From: CAIWHR01 sp039931775
GTDB lineage: Bacteria > Pseudomonadota > Gammaproteobacteria > Burkholderiales > Casimicrobiaceae
Direction of reading: 5' to 3'
DNA length: 64,000 nt
Assembly (NCBI GenBank): GCA_039931775.1
Contig: JBDTRG010000185.1
Coordinates: 1-64,000 of the forward strand
In this document: positions 52,772 to 61,696 of the stretch, piece after piece
Position numbering within the stretch: the stretch's first letter is position 1
Layout: the number at the start of each line of letters is the position of its first letter
The notes under the pieces: generated by a model
The model's database searches: none
Told to the model about the DNA's origin: nothing
What the model saw: the letters and a program-made list of their open reading frames with translations, nothing else
Translations under genes and position numbers: made by a program

Positions 52772-53530
52772 CTATTGCGGAAAGCGCTTCTCGTACTCGG
52801 CCGTGATCCGCTTGTACGTGCCGTCCGCCTTCATCGTCTCCAGCGCGTCCCCGAGGGCCTTGACGACCTTCCGGTCGGTCTGCGGACTACACGCGAGGAA
52901 CAATGGCTGCTCGCTGGCGATGAAGATGAGCTTCAGATCGGTCACTTTTGCCGCCCTCGCCACCTCGCGCCCGGAATACAGGCTCGTGATCCAGAGATCA
53001 ATGTGGTCCGGATTGTCGCGCGGAAGGAATAGCAACGGCGGGTTCTGCGCATCCTCTCGTACCGAGCGCAGTTCATTGACTCCGTTCTCGCGCAAAAACT
53101 CGGCCTTCGCGTCGCGAAGCACGGTACCGATCCGGTATGGCGCGAGGTCCTTCAAGGTCCGGATCTGCGGCGCGAAGTCGCCCTTGCCGAATACCGCCCA
53201 CAGATTGGTCGCGATCGGCCCGACCCAGAGGAACAGCCGCTCGCGATTTTCGAGCCGTGCCGTGGCGAACAGGCAGATTTCCCGTTGGCCCTGGGTTCGG
53301 ACATACGCCAGGTCCCACGGGAGGACTTCGAACTTTACCGGCACGCCGGCGCGTGTCGCCATCTCGCTAACGATATCCGACGCCGAGCCTGTCAGCTTGC
53401 CCTTATCCGTGTAGTTGAACGGCGGATTTTCCTCGGTGAGCAGCGTCAGCGCCGAAGCGGGCGCCGCGGCAGTTGCGCCCGCGAGGAGCGCGGCGAAGGC
53501 ATGAAGCAGCAGGCGTGGCATCGGCAGCAT
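52772..53530 (-). CDS. Periplasmic solute-binding protein, family 3 (amino-acid type)
   Basis: This 252-aa exported protein starts at ATG 53530, which follows GGGGAC by 5 nt. The signal peptide (RLLLHAFAALLAGATAAAPASA) is followed by LTLLTEENPPFNYTDKGKLTGSASDIV, the start of an SBP_bac_3 fold. No ABC permease or ATPase is beside it, so it may be an orphan binding protein or serve a sensor. The ligand is unknown. Confidence 0.9.
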   Translation of the reverse strand: MLPMPRLLLHAFAALLAGATAAAPASALTLLTEENPPFNYTDKGKLTGSASDIVSEMATRAGVPVKFEVLPWDLAYVRTQGQREICLFATARLENRERLFLWVGPIATNLWAVFGKGDFAPQIRTLKDLAPYRIGTVLRDAKAEFLRENGVNELRSVREDAQNPPLLFLPRDNPDHIDLWITSLYSGREVARAAKVTDLKLIFIASEQPLFLACSPQTDRKVVKALGDALETMKADGTYKRITAEYEKRFPQ

Positions 53531-53622
53531 CAGTAGTCCCCGGCGAAAACCACAGCCGGGAGCAGGGCGTCCATTGTCGCATCCGCGACCCCGAACACCA
53601 ACGCCGCTTCGGATCGACGCCG

Positions 53623-54516
53623 TTATCGACTCGCATCCGCGGGGAACAGCCTCTCGCCGTTGCCGGACGCGATCATCGAAGCGACGTCCGGCGGCAGCTG
53701 CCCGAGCCAGCTCCGGTAGTAGGCCATGATTTCGCCATACTGCTCCCAACGACCATTGACCCAGGTATCGGAACCCACGACAAACCGGTCGGGGTGCGCC
53801 ATGAACAGCGTGCGCCAGGCGGGCGCGAGCTTTCCATCCTCCGTGATGTCATACCGGAACGACAGCTCGCCGACGAGGTTTGGGTAGCGCTCCATGTACC
53901 GGGCGACTTTGGCAGGCGGCGTCGTGAACCCGGTGTGCGCCCAGATGATCCTGGCCGTCGGGTCGTGGGCGAAGAGGATTTCGAGCGCGGCATCGTCGCA
54001 GTGCGCATGCAGCCAGAGCTTGCGTTCCACGGCCAGGGCCACGATCCGTTTGACCCAATCGGTCCCGGCATCGCGACCGAAGACGTGGAATTCCCCAATT
54101 CCCCGATACCCGACATCTCGCTTCAGCTCGGATTCGACCAGGGCGAAGATCCCCGGGTCGTTGAACCAGGTCCCGACGTCGGCGCGGTTTCGGTAGGGAC
54201 GTACGAACGGGACGACGCGCGGCGCCGCGCGTGGATCCGCCTTGGCCGAGGCGACAAGCGCGCGCGTCCCGTCGTTCGGCCGGCTCGTCGCGAGGATCGT
54301 CGCGACGCCGTTCTCGCGAAACCGCCTCAATACCTCCGCCAACGGGTAGACGGCAGTCGCCTCGTCATTGAAATGAAGATGCGCGTCGAAGATCGGCAGC
54401 GGCTCGGCGGGCAAGCCGGACGTGGCGTAGAAGAGCGCCGCGAGGACGCAGATCGCCCTCCCGATGGGCGGCCGGGGGACTCGGGTTGCCGCCGTCAAGT
54501 AGCGATCATGGCGCAC
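53623..54516 (-). CDS. Exported amidohydrolase-family (TIM-barrel) protein
   Basis: This protein of about 297 aa has a signal sequence (RAICVLAALFYATSGLPA) and an amidohydrolase-2-like barrel. Metal ligands are suggested by FDAHLHFND (HxH), LHAHCDDAALE, IIWAHTGF and FVVGSDTW. The frame is open to 54645, but the first about 40 residues there look non-coding. The start is probably a GTG at 54516 or a TTG at 54498; neither has a clear ribosome site. The substrate is unknown. Confidence 0.82.
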   Translation of the reverse strand: MRHDRYLTAATRVPRPPIGRAICVLAALFYATSGLPAEPLPIFDAHLHFNDEATAVYPLAEVLRRFRENGVATILATSRPNDGTRALVASAKADPRAAPRVVPFVRPYRNRADVGTWFNDPGIFALVESELKRDVGYRGIGEFHVFGRDAGTDWVKRIVALAVERKLWLHAHCDDAALEILFAHDPTARIIWAHTGFTTPPAKVARYMERYPNLVGELSFRYDITEDGKLAPAWRTLFMAHPDRFVVGSDTWVNGRWEQYGEIMAYYRSWLGQLPPDVASMIASGNGERLFPADASR

Positions 54517-54840
54517 GTCGGACGAAAGTGTGGCATCGCATCGGCACGGATTCAAGCGCAATGCGGCGACATCGGGCCGCCCCGGGTGCCTCAAAGGCGC
54601 GCCGCCGCACCGGGTCGGCCCGCTCCCGGGGTGTCGTTTCTGCATCGGCTGCGCAAACGAGGCGCGCGTCCGGCGGTTCCACGGCTTCGATTGCGCCTCG
54701 AAAAAACCGCTTTCGAGGGATTCCCTTCGCTCCGAATTGCGCTATAGTTGCCGCCGATGGAGCAGTGTTACCCGTGACAGGACGGTCTGCTTCAGAGTGT
54801 TCGGCGTTGTGTTGTGCGTCTACTCACAGGAAGGAGCACT
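54517..54840. other. Non-coding region with candidate SWIB-gene promoter
   Basis: This gap of about 320 bp lies between the divergent amidohydrolase and SWIB genes. The only signal I see is a TATAGT hexamer at 54743-54748 (candidate -10 for the SWIB gene, with a poor -35) and the ribosome site AAGGAG just before 54841. The rest holds no convincing gene. Confidence 0.4.
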
Positions 54841-55251
54841 ATGGCTACTGCCAAGAAAGCAACAAAGAAGCCGGCCGCGAAGAAATCCGCCGCGAAGAAG
54901 CCCGCAGCAAAGAAACCCGCTGCGAAGAAACCCGCTGCGAAAAAAGCACCGGCAAAAAAACCCGCCGCAAAGAAAGCTGCAAAGAAACCCGCCGCAAAGC
55001 GCAAGCCCAATGCCGCGTTCATGAAGGCGATGACGCCGTCGGCGATGCTCGCTGCGGTCATCGGATCCACGCCGATGCCGCGCACCGAAGTCACGAAGAA
55101 GATCTGGGATTACATCAAGAAGAACAAGCTCCAGGACGCCATCAATCGGCGTCTCATCAACGCCGACGAAAAGCTCCGCGCCGTGTTCGGTGGCAAAGGC
55201 AAGGTGTCGATGTTCGAAATGACGAAACTCGTTTCGAATCACCTGAAGTAA
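54841..55251 (+). CDS. Histone H1-like / SWIB-MDM2 domain DNA-binding protein
   Basis: This 136-aa protein has two parts. The N-terminal about 55 residues are Lys/Ala/Pro repeats (AAKKPAAKKPAAKK pattern), like the tails of bacterial histone H1-like proteins. The rest is a SWIB domain (AMTPSAMLAAVIG, EVTKKIWDYIKKNKLQD, INADEKLRAVFGGKGKVSMFEMTKLVSNHLK). It is probably a nucleoid-associated protein. The start ATG 54841 follows GGAAGGAG. The encoding DNA is a run of repeats and could vary in length. An intrinsic terminator follows. Confidence 0.93.
   Translation: MATAKKATKKPAAKKSAAKKPAAKKPAAKKPAAKKAPAKKPAAKKAAKKPAAKRKPNAAFMKAMTPSAMLAAVIGSTPMPRTEVTKKIWDYIKKNKLQDAINRRLINADEKLRAVFGGKGKVSMFEMTKLVSNHLK
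54856..55005. repeat. Coding tandem repeat of the Lys/Ala/Pro tail
   Basis: Imperfect 15-bp units encode KKPAA-type motifs (for example AAGAAACCCGCTGCG). The purine-rich repeats are the basis of the H1-like tail of the SWIB protein. Confidence 0.85.
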
Positions 55252-55289
55252 GGAAACGACGCGCCCCCGAACTTCGAGGGCGGCGATGC

Positions 55290-55329
55290 CACGGCCGGCC
55301 GGGCTTGCCCCGCCGGCCGTGATTTTTTT
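55290..55329 (+). terminator. Intrinsic terminator after the SWIB gene
   Basis: A perfect 10-bp GC stem (CACGGCCGGC with GCCGGCCGTG, 12-nt loop) is followed at once by a run of seven T. This is a textbook Rho-independent terminator, 38 bp after the stop. Confidence 0.92.
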
Positions 55330-55492
55330 AAGGAGGTCCGTGCCTGCGCATCCGCTTCGCACGCCACTGGCGTGCAACCCTCGGGCGACGCTACGCGGTA
55401 CAGTCGTACCTTGGCGGCGAGCCGCCTCGAGAGGGCGCGCCGCCACCGCGCGTGACTCCGCCCGCAACCCAGCCCGCCCCGCCCCTTCGCCG

Positions 55493-55870
55493 ATGGCGTC
55501 GCAACTCATTCCGCAATTCTTCCGCTACGGGGGCGCCGGTGCGATCGGCACCGTCGCCCACTTCGCCGTTCTCACGGCGCTCGTCCATTTCGCAGGCGCG
55601 GGTGCGGTGATCGCCTCCACCGCCGGAGCGGTCGCCGGCGCAATCGTCAACTACGCGATCAACTACCGGTTCACATTCGCGAGTCGCCGCGGGCATCGAA
55701 TCGCGCTGCCGCGCTTTTGCGCCGTCGCGGGCGCCGGCATCGTCCTCAACGCAATCGTGCTAACCGCGTTGCTCGCGTTCATCGAGCCGCACTATCTCGT
55801 TGCGCAGGTCGTCGCGACAGGCGTGGTGCTCGTCGCCGGTTTCCTCGCGAATCGCCAATGGACGTTCTGA
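55493..55870 (+). CDS. GtrA-family membrane protein
   Basis: This 125-aa protein has four membrane helices. Family motifs are FFRYGGAGAIGTVAHFAVLTALV near the start, GAIVNYAINYRFTF and GFLANRQWTF at the end. GtrA proteins are thought to move or flip polyprenyl-linked sugars. The ATG at 55493 is internal to a longer open frame whose upstream part overlaps the terminator. The next gene starts 13 bp before its stop. Confidence 0.92.
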   Translation: MASQLIPQFFRYGGAGAIGTVAHFAVLTALVHFAGAGAVIASTAGAVAGAIVNYAINYRFTFASRRGHRIALPRFCAVAGAGIVLNAIVLTALLAFIEPHYLVAQVVATGVVLVAGFLANRQWTF

Positions 55871-56886
55871 GCCCGATCGTCGCGACGCAAAACGTGATCG
55901 GCGGCGCGCGGCCTTCGCTTTCGGTCGTCGTGCCCGCCTACAACGAGGAGCCGGTGTTGCGCGATTTCCACCGCCGCCTCGCCGCCGTGCTGGACACGGT
56001 CGACGCCGACGCCGAAATCATCTACGTCAACGACGGCAGTCGCGACGGGTCGATGGCGCTGCTCGCGGACTTCCATCGCGCCGATGACCGCGTCGAGGTC
56101 ATCGACTTGTCGAGGAACTTCGGCAAGGAGGTGGCGATGAGCGCCGGGCTCGACGCGGCGAACGGCGATGCGGTCATCGTCATCGACGCCGACCTGCAGG
56201 ATCCGCCCGAACTGATCCCGGACATGATCCGCGCGTGGCGGGACGGCGCCGACGTCGTGCTGATGCGGCGCCGGAATCGCGCGCAGGAGTCCTGGCTCAA
56301 GAAAACGACCGCGCGCATCTTCTATCGCGCGATGGGCAGCCTCGGCACCATCGACATCCCCGAGAACGTCGGCGATTTCCGGCTGCTGTCGCGCCGTGCC
56401 GCTTCGGCGTTGCGACGGCTCCCGGAGCGCGCACGCTTCATGAAGGGGCTGTTCGCGTGGATCGGCTTTCCGACGATCGAGATCGAATACGACCGCGACG
56501 GCCGCTATGCCGGCACCACCAAATGGAACTACTGGCGGCTCTGGAACTTCGCGCTGGAAGGCATCACGTCGTTCTCGGTGGTGCCGCTCAAATTTGCGAG
56601 CTACGCCGGCCTCATGACCGCGCTGATCGCGTTCGGCTACGGCGTGAAGGTGATCGTCAAGACCCTGCTGTACGGCGACCCGGTCGCCGGCTACCCGACG
56701 CTGGTGGTGATCGTGCTGTTCCTCGGCGGCCTGCAGCTGATGGCCCTCGGCCTGATCGGCGAATACCTGGCGCGCATGTTCATCGAGGTCAAGCAGCGCC
56801 CGCTCTACCTCGTCCAGGGACATCTGCGAGCGGCACGACCGGTCCCCGCGCGCGAGGATCCCGCGGCGCCCGGCCGGGCCCGATGA
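55858..56886 (+). CDS. Polyprenyl-phosphate glycosyltransferase (GtrB/ArnC-like, GT2)
   Basis: This 342-aa protein attaches a sugar to undecaprenyl phosphate. The GT2 domain has SLSVVVPAYNEEPVL, IIYVNDGSRDGS, VIDLSRNFGKEVAMSAGLDAA and VIVIDADLQDPPELIP, then NVGDFRLLSRRA and the characteristic YAGTTKWNYWRLWNFALEGI. Two C-terminal membrane helices follow (ASYAGLMTALIAFGYG, LVVIVLFLGGLQLMALGLIGEYLARMF). It overlaps the gtrA-like gene by 13 bp and the next gene by ATGA. Confidence 0.95.
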   Translation: MDVLSPIVATQNVIGGARPSLSVVVPAYNEEPVLRDFHRRLAAVLDTVDADAEIIYVNDGSRDGSMALLADFHRADDRVEVIDLSRNFGKEVAMSAGLDAANGDAVIVIDADLQDPPELIPDMIRAWRDGADVVLMRRRNRAQESWLKKTTARIFYRAMGSLGTIDIPENVGDFRLLSRRAASALRRLPERARFMKGLFAWIGFPTIEIEYDRDGRYAGTTKWNYWRLWNFALEGITSFSVVPLKFASYAGLMTALIAFGYGVKVIVKTLLYGDPVAGYPTLVVIVLFLGGLQLMALGLIGEYLARMFIEVKQRPLYLVQGHLRAARPVPAREDPAAPGRAR

Positions 56887-58373
56887 CCTTCACCCTGACC
56901 GCGCGCGAACGCCGGTGCCTCGCATGGTTCGTCGTCGCCGTGGCGGTAATCCGGCTCGCGACGCTCCCCGCCTACCCGCTGATGGACACGACGGAATCGC
57001 GGTACGCGGAGATCGCCCGCAAGATGCTGGAAACGGGCGACTGGCTCGTTCCGCAATTCGACTACGGCGTCCCGTTCTGGGGGAAGCCGCCGCTTTCCAC
57101 CTGGTTGTCCGCGGCATCGATGGCCGTCTTCGGCGCCAACGAGTTCGCCGTCCGGTTGCCGTCGTTGCTGCTCATGGCCGGCTGCGCAGCGCTCGTCTAC
57201 GCGCTCGCCGCGCTGCGCGGAGGGCGCGACCAGGCGCTGTGGACTCTCGCCCTCTTCGCGGCGACCGCCATGGTATTCATCGCGGCCGGCGGGGTGATGA
57301 CCGACCCGGCGCTCGTCCTCGGCACGACGCTGTCGATGGCCGGCTTCTGGATCGCGGTCCACGGCGCCGAAAAGGGCCGCGGTGTCGCCGGTTGCGCCTT
57401 CTTCGCAGGCCTCGCCGTCGGGCTGCTGGCGAAGGGGCCGGTCGCCGTCATTCTAGTCTTTGCGCCGATCGGTGCGACGATCCTGTGGATGCGATCCTGG
57501 CGCGCCGCGTGGCGACACCTGCCGTGGATCCTCGGACTGACCGCGACGGCGGTATTCACCGGCGCATGGTATTGGGCGGCGGAGCGCGCGTCGCCGGGCT
57601 TCCTCGAATACTTCCTCGTCGGCGAGCACTGGAAGCGCTTCGTCGAGCCGGGCTGGAAAGGCGATCTCTACGGGACCGCGCACTCCCGAATCCGCGGAAT
57701 GATCTGGCTATTCTGGGTCGCTGCGGCCCTCCCGTGGTCGGTCGCCGCGATCGCAGGGCTCGCTCGCGCGGCGACGTGGAGCCGCGACGCCCGGCGGGCA
57801 TTGGCCGCCGACCCGTGGCGCGTCTACCTCCTGCTGTGGACGATCGCGCCGATGGCATTCTTCACGCCCGCCGGCAACATTCTCATCACGTATGTGTTGC
57901 CGGGATTGCCGGCGTTCGCGCTTCTGGTCGGCGATCGGTTACGGCCCGATGACGGCGCGCGCGGCGCGACGCCCGATCCGGGCGCATTGCGTCCCGCGGT
58001 GCGGCGCGCGCTCTACGCCGGTGCCGTCGTCCCTGCGCTGTTCGTCGCCGCGATCGTGGCGCTGCACGGCCAGCTCGAGACTGAACGCTCGCAGAAGGCG
58101 CTGGTCCGCGATTACCTCGAAGGGCGCCCGGGCGCAGGATCGCGCCTCGTCTACTTCCCGCAGCGGCCGCACTCGGCCGAGTTCTATTCGCGCGGGAAAG
58201 CGCAAAGGGCGCCCGACCGGGAGGCCCTCCACGCCTACCTCGACGATTCGACGCCGGACTACTTCGCGATCCGGGATTCGGACTTCAAGGCGCTTCCCGG
58301 CGCCGATCGCGAAAGGCTCGAAGCGATCGGCGCCTACGGCGAGTATCGATTGCTGCGCGGCACACCGCGCTGA
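56883..58373 (+). CDS. GT39-family membrane glycosyltransferase (ArnT-like)
   Basis: This 496-aa multi-pass protein uses a polyprenyl-phosphate sugar as donor. Features are the first periplasmic loop acidic motif (MDTTESRYAEIARKMLETGDWLVPQFD) followed by PFWGKPPLSTWLSAASMAVFG, and about 11 helices, as in ArnT. The C-terminal about 100 residues are soluble and periplasmic. It follows the GT2 gene with an ATGA overlap, forming a three-gene unit with the gtrA-like gene. The acceptor may be lipid A or another envelope molecule; the sugar is unknown. Confidence 0.9.
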   Translation: MTFTLTARERRCLAWFVVAVAVIRLATLPAYPLMDTTESRYAEIARKMLETGDWLVPQFDYGVPFWGKPPLSTWLSAASMAVFGANEFAVRLPSLLLMAGCAALVYALAALRGGRDQALWTLALFAATAMVFIAAGGVMTDPALVLGTTLSMAGFWIAVHGAEKGRGVAGCAFFAGLAVGLLAKGPVAVILVFAPIGATILWMRSWRAAWRHLPWILGLTATAVFTGAWYWAAERASPGFLEYFLVGEHWKRFVEPGWKGDLYGTAHSRIRGMIWLFWVAAALPWSVAAIAGLARAATWSRDARRALAADPWRVYLLLWTIAPMAFFTPAGNILITYVLPGLPAFALLVGDRLRPDDGARGATPDPGALRPAVRRALYAGAVVPALFVAAIVALHGQLETERSQKALVRDYLEGRPGAGSRLVYFPQRPHSAEFYSRGKAQRAPDREALHAYLDDSTPDYFAIRDSDFKALPGADRERLEAIGAYGEYRLLRGTPR

Positions 58374-58383
58374 CAGAAGCCGG

Positions 58384-59256
58384 CTATTGCCGGTTCGACA
58401 GCGCAGCGATGCGCTCCTCGATCGGCGGGTGCGTCGAGAAGAGCGCCATGATTCCCGCCTTGTCGGTGATGCCGAATCCGCTCATCGCCTTCGGCAGCTC
58501 GCCCGGTTCGAGACCGCCGAGACGACGCAGCGCGTTGACCATCGGCGTCGGCGATCCGAGAAACTTCGCTGAACCGGCATCGGCACGGAACTCGCGGCGG
58601 CGCGAAAAGTACGCGACGATCATCGACGCAAGTATGCCGAGGACGATCTGCGCGACGATCACCGTGATGAAGTAGCCGGGGCCTGTGCCGCGCTCGGTGC
58701 GGAACACCGTCTTGTCGACGATGGAGCCGATGATGCGGGCGAGGAACACGACGAACGTGTTGACCACGCCCTGAATCAGCGCGAGGGTCACCATGTCGCC
58801 GTTCGCCACGTGCGCGATCTCATGCCCGAGCACGGCCTCGACCTCCTCCCTGTTCATCGACTGCAACAGTCCGGTGGAGACTGCAACGAGCGCCGAGTTC
58901 TTGAACGCGCCGGTGGCGAACGCGTTCGGTGCGCCTTCGTACATCGCGACCTCGGGCATTCCGATGCCCGCGGTGGTCGCCAGCCGGCGAACCGTCTCGA
59001 CAAGCCAGGCTTCGTGCTCGTTCTGCGGCGTCTCGATCACCTTGGCGCCCGTCGACCATTTGGCCATCGGCTTCGAGATCAGCAATGAAATGATTGCACC
59101 GGTGAACCCGACGACGAACGAGAACGCCAGCAACGGACCCATCCCGACGCCGGACTGCGCGGCCATCATGCGATCGAGCCCGAGCACGCGCAGCACGAAC
59201 GAGAGGACGAGGAGGACGGCGATGTTGGTCGCGAGGAAGAGAACGATGCGTTTCAT
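58384..59256 (-). CDS. htpX: Membrane zinc metalloprotease HtpX
   Basis: This 290-aa protease takes part in quality control of membrane proteins. Two N-terminal helices are followed by the zinc site HEIAH (VEAVLGHEIAHVANGD) with the downstream Glu in REFRADAGSAKFLG, and two more helices. STHPPIEERIAAL near the end is typical. A good GGAGGT ribosome site lies 7 nt before the start. It is convergent with the glycosyltransferase operon. Confidence 0.97.
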   Translation of the reverse strand: MKRIVLFLATNIAVLLVLSFVLRVLGLDRMMAAQSGVGMGPLLAFSFVVGFTGAIISLLISKPMAKWSTGAKVIETPQNEHEAWLVETVRRLATTAGIGMPEVAMYEGAPNAFATGAFKNSALVAVSTGLLQSMNREEVEAVLGHEIAHVANGDMVTLALIQGVVNTFVVFLARIIGSIVDKTVFRTERGTGPGYFITVIVAQIVLGILASMIVAYFSRRREFRADAGSAKFLGSPTPMVNALRRLGGLEPGELPKAMSGFGITDKAGIMALFSTHPPIEERIAALSNRQ

Positions 59257-59402
59257 GCGTTGACCTCCAGAGAAGTGGGAGCGGACGCGATTCTAGCGCG
59301 CCCGGGTAATGTGGGGTCGAGCGCCGGCATTTTCCAGTCCCAGGGGAACAGGCTGCCGGCGGGCCCTGGCGCCGGGGAATCGCGGTTCAGGCGATGTCGC
59401 GC

Positions 59403-61271
59403 CTACCGCTGCGCCCAGGAATCCTTCAGGGTAACCGTGCGATTGAACACCGGCTTCCCCGGTACGTGGTCCCGAAGGTCCGCGACGAAATAGCCGTGTC
59501 GTTCGAACTGGACGCACGTCTCCGACACGACGTCGTTCAACGCCGGCTCGACGAAGGCAGTGACCGTGCGCATCGATTCCGGATTGAGGTCGTCGCGCCA
59601 GTTGCGCTCGACCGGTTCGGTGGCCTCCTCGTCGTCGTCGCCGGCGACGACCACCGCATGCACCGTCGCCACCTCGGCGACGGCGCCATCCTGGCGGGCG
59701 GGCCCCGGGTTGCGCGCGCCGGGAAACGGGACCGCGAACAGCCGGTCGTAGAGCCGCACTTCCGCCGGCTTCGCGTGCGCCGCCGAGAGCCAATGGATGT
59801 TGCCCTTGACCTTTCGCGCATCGGCGCCCGGCGTGCCGCTGCGCGTAGCCGGGTCGAGCGTGCAATGAACGGCCGTCACGTTGCCGTCGGCGTCCTTGTC
59901 GGCGCCGACGCACCTGACGATGTACGCGTACCGCAGCCGCACCTCGGTGCCCGGGGCCAGGCGGAAATACCCCTTCGGAGGATCCTCTCGGTAGTCGTCG
60001 CGCTCGATCCACAGCTCGCGCGAGAACGGCAGCGCGCGCTTGCCCCACTCGGGTCGCTGCGGATGGTTCGGCGCGAAGCATTCTTCGACGTCCCCTTCCG
60101 GATAGTTGTCGATGACGAGCCGGACGGGATCGAGCACGGCGACGCGACGCGGCGCGCGGGCGTTGAGATCCTCGCGCATGCAGTCCTCGAGGACGCTCAT
60201 GTCGATCCACGAATCGGCCTTCGACACGCCGATGCGCTCGGCGAAGAGGCGCAATCCCTCGGGTGTGAAGCCGCGGCGGCGTGCACCGACGAGCGTCGGC
60301 ATCCTCGGGTCGTCCCAGGCGTCGACGTGCCGCCCGGCGACGAGCTCGATCAGCTTGCGCTTCGACAGCATGACGTAGGTGAGATTGAGGCGCGCGAACT
60401 CGTGTTGCTGCGGCAGCGGCCGCGCGAGCTTCCCGCCCTCGGCGAGGCGCCCGAGCACCCAGTCGTACAGCGGGCGGTGGTCCTGGAACTCGAGCGTGCA
60501 GATCGAATGCGTAATCGCTTCGAGCGCATCGGAGATGCAATGCGTGTAATCGTAGAGCGGGTAGATGCACCACTTGTCGCCGGTGCGGTGGTGCGTCGCG
60601 TGCCGGATCCGGTAGATCGTCGGATCGCGCATATTGATGTTCGGGCTCGCCATGTCGATCTTGAGGCGAAGCACGTGCGCGCCGTCCGGAAACTCGCCCG
60701 CCTTCATCCGCCGGAAGAGGTCGAGGTTCTCCGCGACGCTCCGGCTGCGGTAGACGCTCGCCTGTCCGGCCTCCGTCAGCGTCCCGCGCAGGGCGCGCAT
60801 CTCGGCCGGCGTCGAACTCTCGACGTAGGCCAGCCCCTGCGCGATGAACCACTCGGCGAATTCGAAGAGCCGGTCGTAGTAGTCGGACGCGTGATAGCGG
60901 TGGACACCCCAATCGAAGCCCAGCCAGCGCACCGAGTCGGCGATCGAGTCTTCGAACTCGACGTCCTCCTTGATCGGATTGGTGTCGTCGAAACGCAGGT
61001 GGCACTGTCCGCCGTTTTCGGCGGCGAGCCCGAAGTTCAGGATGATCGACTTGGCGTGTCCGTAATGCAGATAACCGTTGGGTTCCGGTGGAAACCGGGT
61101 GACGACCCGGCCCGCGTACTTGCCGGTCCGCTCATCCTCGTTGATGATCGCGCGGAGGAAGTTCGATGCCGGCACGGCCGAGCCCGGCGTGCGCTCGAAC
61201 GGCGTGCGGTGACTTGGGATTGCCGATGATTCGGTCCCACGGGATTTTTCTTGCGGCGGTGCAGCACTCAT
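59403..61271 (-). CDS. glnS: Glutaminyl-tRNA synthetase
   Basis: This class I synthetase charges tRNA-Gln directly. It is 622 aa, longer than the usual about 555 because of an N-terminal extension of some 30 residues and an acidic insert (VAGDDDEEATEPVERNW) near residue 560. The HIGH motif is PPEPNGYLHYGHAKS and the KMSKS motif reads VMLSKRKL. Other landmarks are LRFDDTNPIKED, YDYTHCISDALE and GTEVRLRYAYIVRC. Presence of glnS means Gln-tRNA need not depend on GatCAB. Confidence 0.96.
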   Translation of the reverse strand: MSAAPPQEKSRGTESSAIPSHRTPFERTPGSAVPASNFLRAIINEDERTGKYAGRVVTRFPPEPNGYLHYGHAKSIILNFGLAAENGGQCHLRFDDTNPIKEDVEFEDSIADSVRWLGFDWGVHRYHASDYYDRLFEFAEWFIAQGLAYVESSTPAEMRALRGTLTEAGQASVYRSRSVAENLDLFRRMKAGEFPDGAHVLRLKIDMASPNINMRDPTIYRIRHATHHRTGDKWCIYPLYDYTHCISDALEAITHSICTLEFQDHRPLYDWVLGRLAEGGKLARPLPQQHEFARLNLTYVMLSKRKLIELVAGRHVDAWDDPRMPTLVGARRRGFTPEGLRLFAERIGVSKADSWIDMSVLEDCMREDLNARAPRRVAVLDPVRLVIDNYPEGDVEECFAPNHPQRPEWGKRALPFSRELWIERDDYREDPPKGYFRLAPGTEVRLRYAYIVRCVGADKDADGNVTAVHCTLDPATRSGTPGADARKVKGNIHWLSAAHAKPAEVRLYDRLFAVPFPGARNPGPARQDGAVAEVATVHAVVVAGDDDEEATEPVERNWRDDLNPESMRTVTAFVEPALNDVVSETCVQFERHGYFVADLRDHVPGKPVFNRTVTLKDSWAQR

Positions 61272-61696
61272 CGACGTTTGTTCATGAACAATCGGTACCT
61301 GTCTGCCATTCTAACCGGCGGGGCGACACCCGTCAGCGACCATGCTCCCAGTGCGGCGGGCGGGGTGCCCGGAAACCCGCGCCAGACAAGGCTTTCCGGG
61401 GGGTCGGGCCGCCCGGCTCGGGCGTGTTGTCCACAAATCCTGTGGATAAAAGTGTGCGTATCTTGTAAATTCGGACGCTAAGTAGTGCGCAGGCCGGGAA
61501 AAACGTTGCGATGCCCGATTTCGCGCCTAGTTTTCCCCTAGTCATTTCATGGACTTGCATGGCCATTCCGGTAGGCGCCCCGCCCGAGTTTCGGTCGGTT
61601 CGAAGGCCTTCGCGACACCGGAATTGCAACCCTCCGACAAATATTTGACCTGGACAAACCGCGTATGACAGACAACTTGTCAAACCCGCGCCCGGG
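61272..61696. other. 425-bp intergenic region between glnS and xseA
   Basis: I see no convincing gene here. It holds an inverted pair of DnaA-box-like 9-mers (61427-61449), an A/T-rich stretch after it (TATCTTGTAAAT near 61459-61470, possible promoter for xseA), and two TTTTCCCCTAG/CTAG-like segments near 61531-61545. Confidence 0.5.
61427..61449. promoter_or_regulatory. Inverted pair of DnaA-box-like sequences
   Basis: TGTGGATAA at 61441-61449 matches the DnaA-box consensus exactly. TTGTCCACA at 61427-61435 is its inverted partner with one mismatch, with 5 bp between them. This could be a DnaA-dependent control site or a chance palindrome. Confidence 0.45.

Noticed and set aside
54856..55005. 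Tandem repeats considered as a CRISPR array
   Set aside because: The units are 15 bp, contiguous, coding and without spacers; they encode the Lys/Ala/Pro tail. No CRISPR array was found anywhere in the window.
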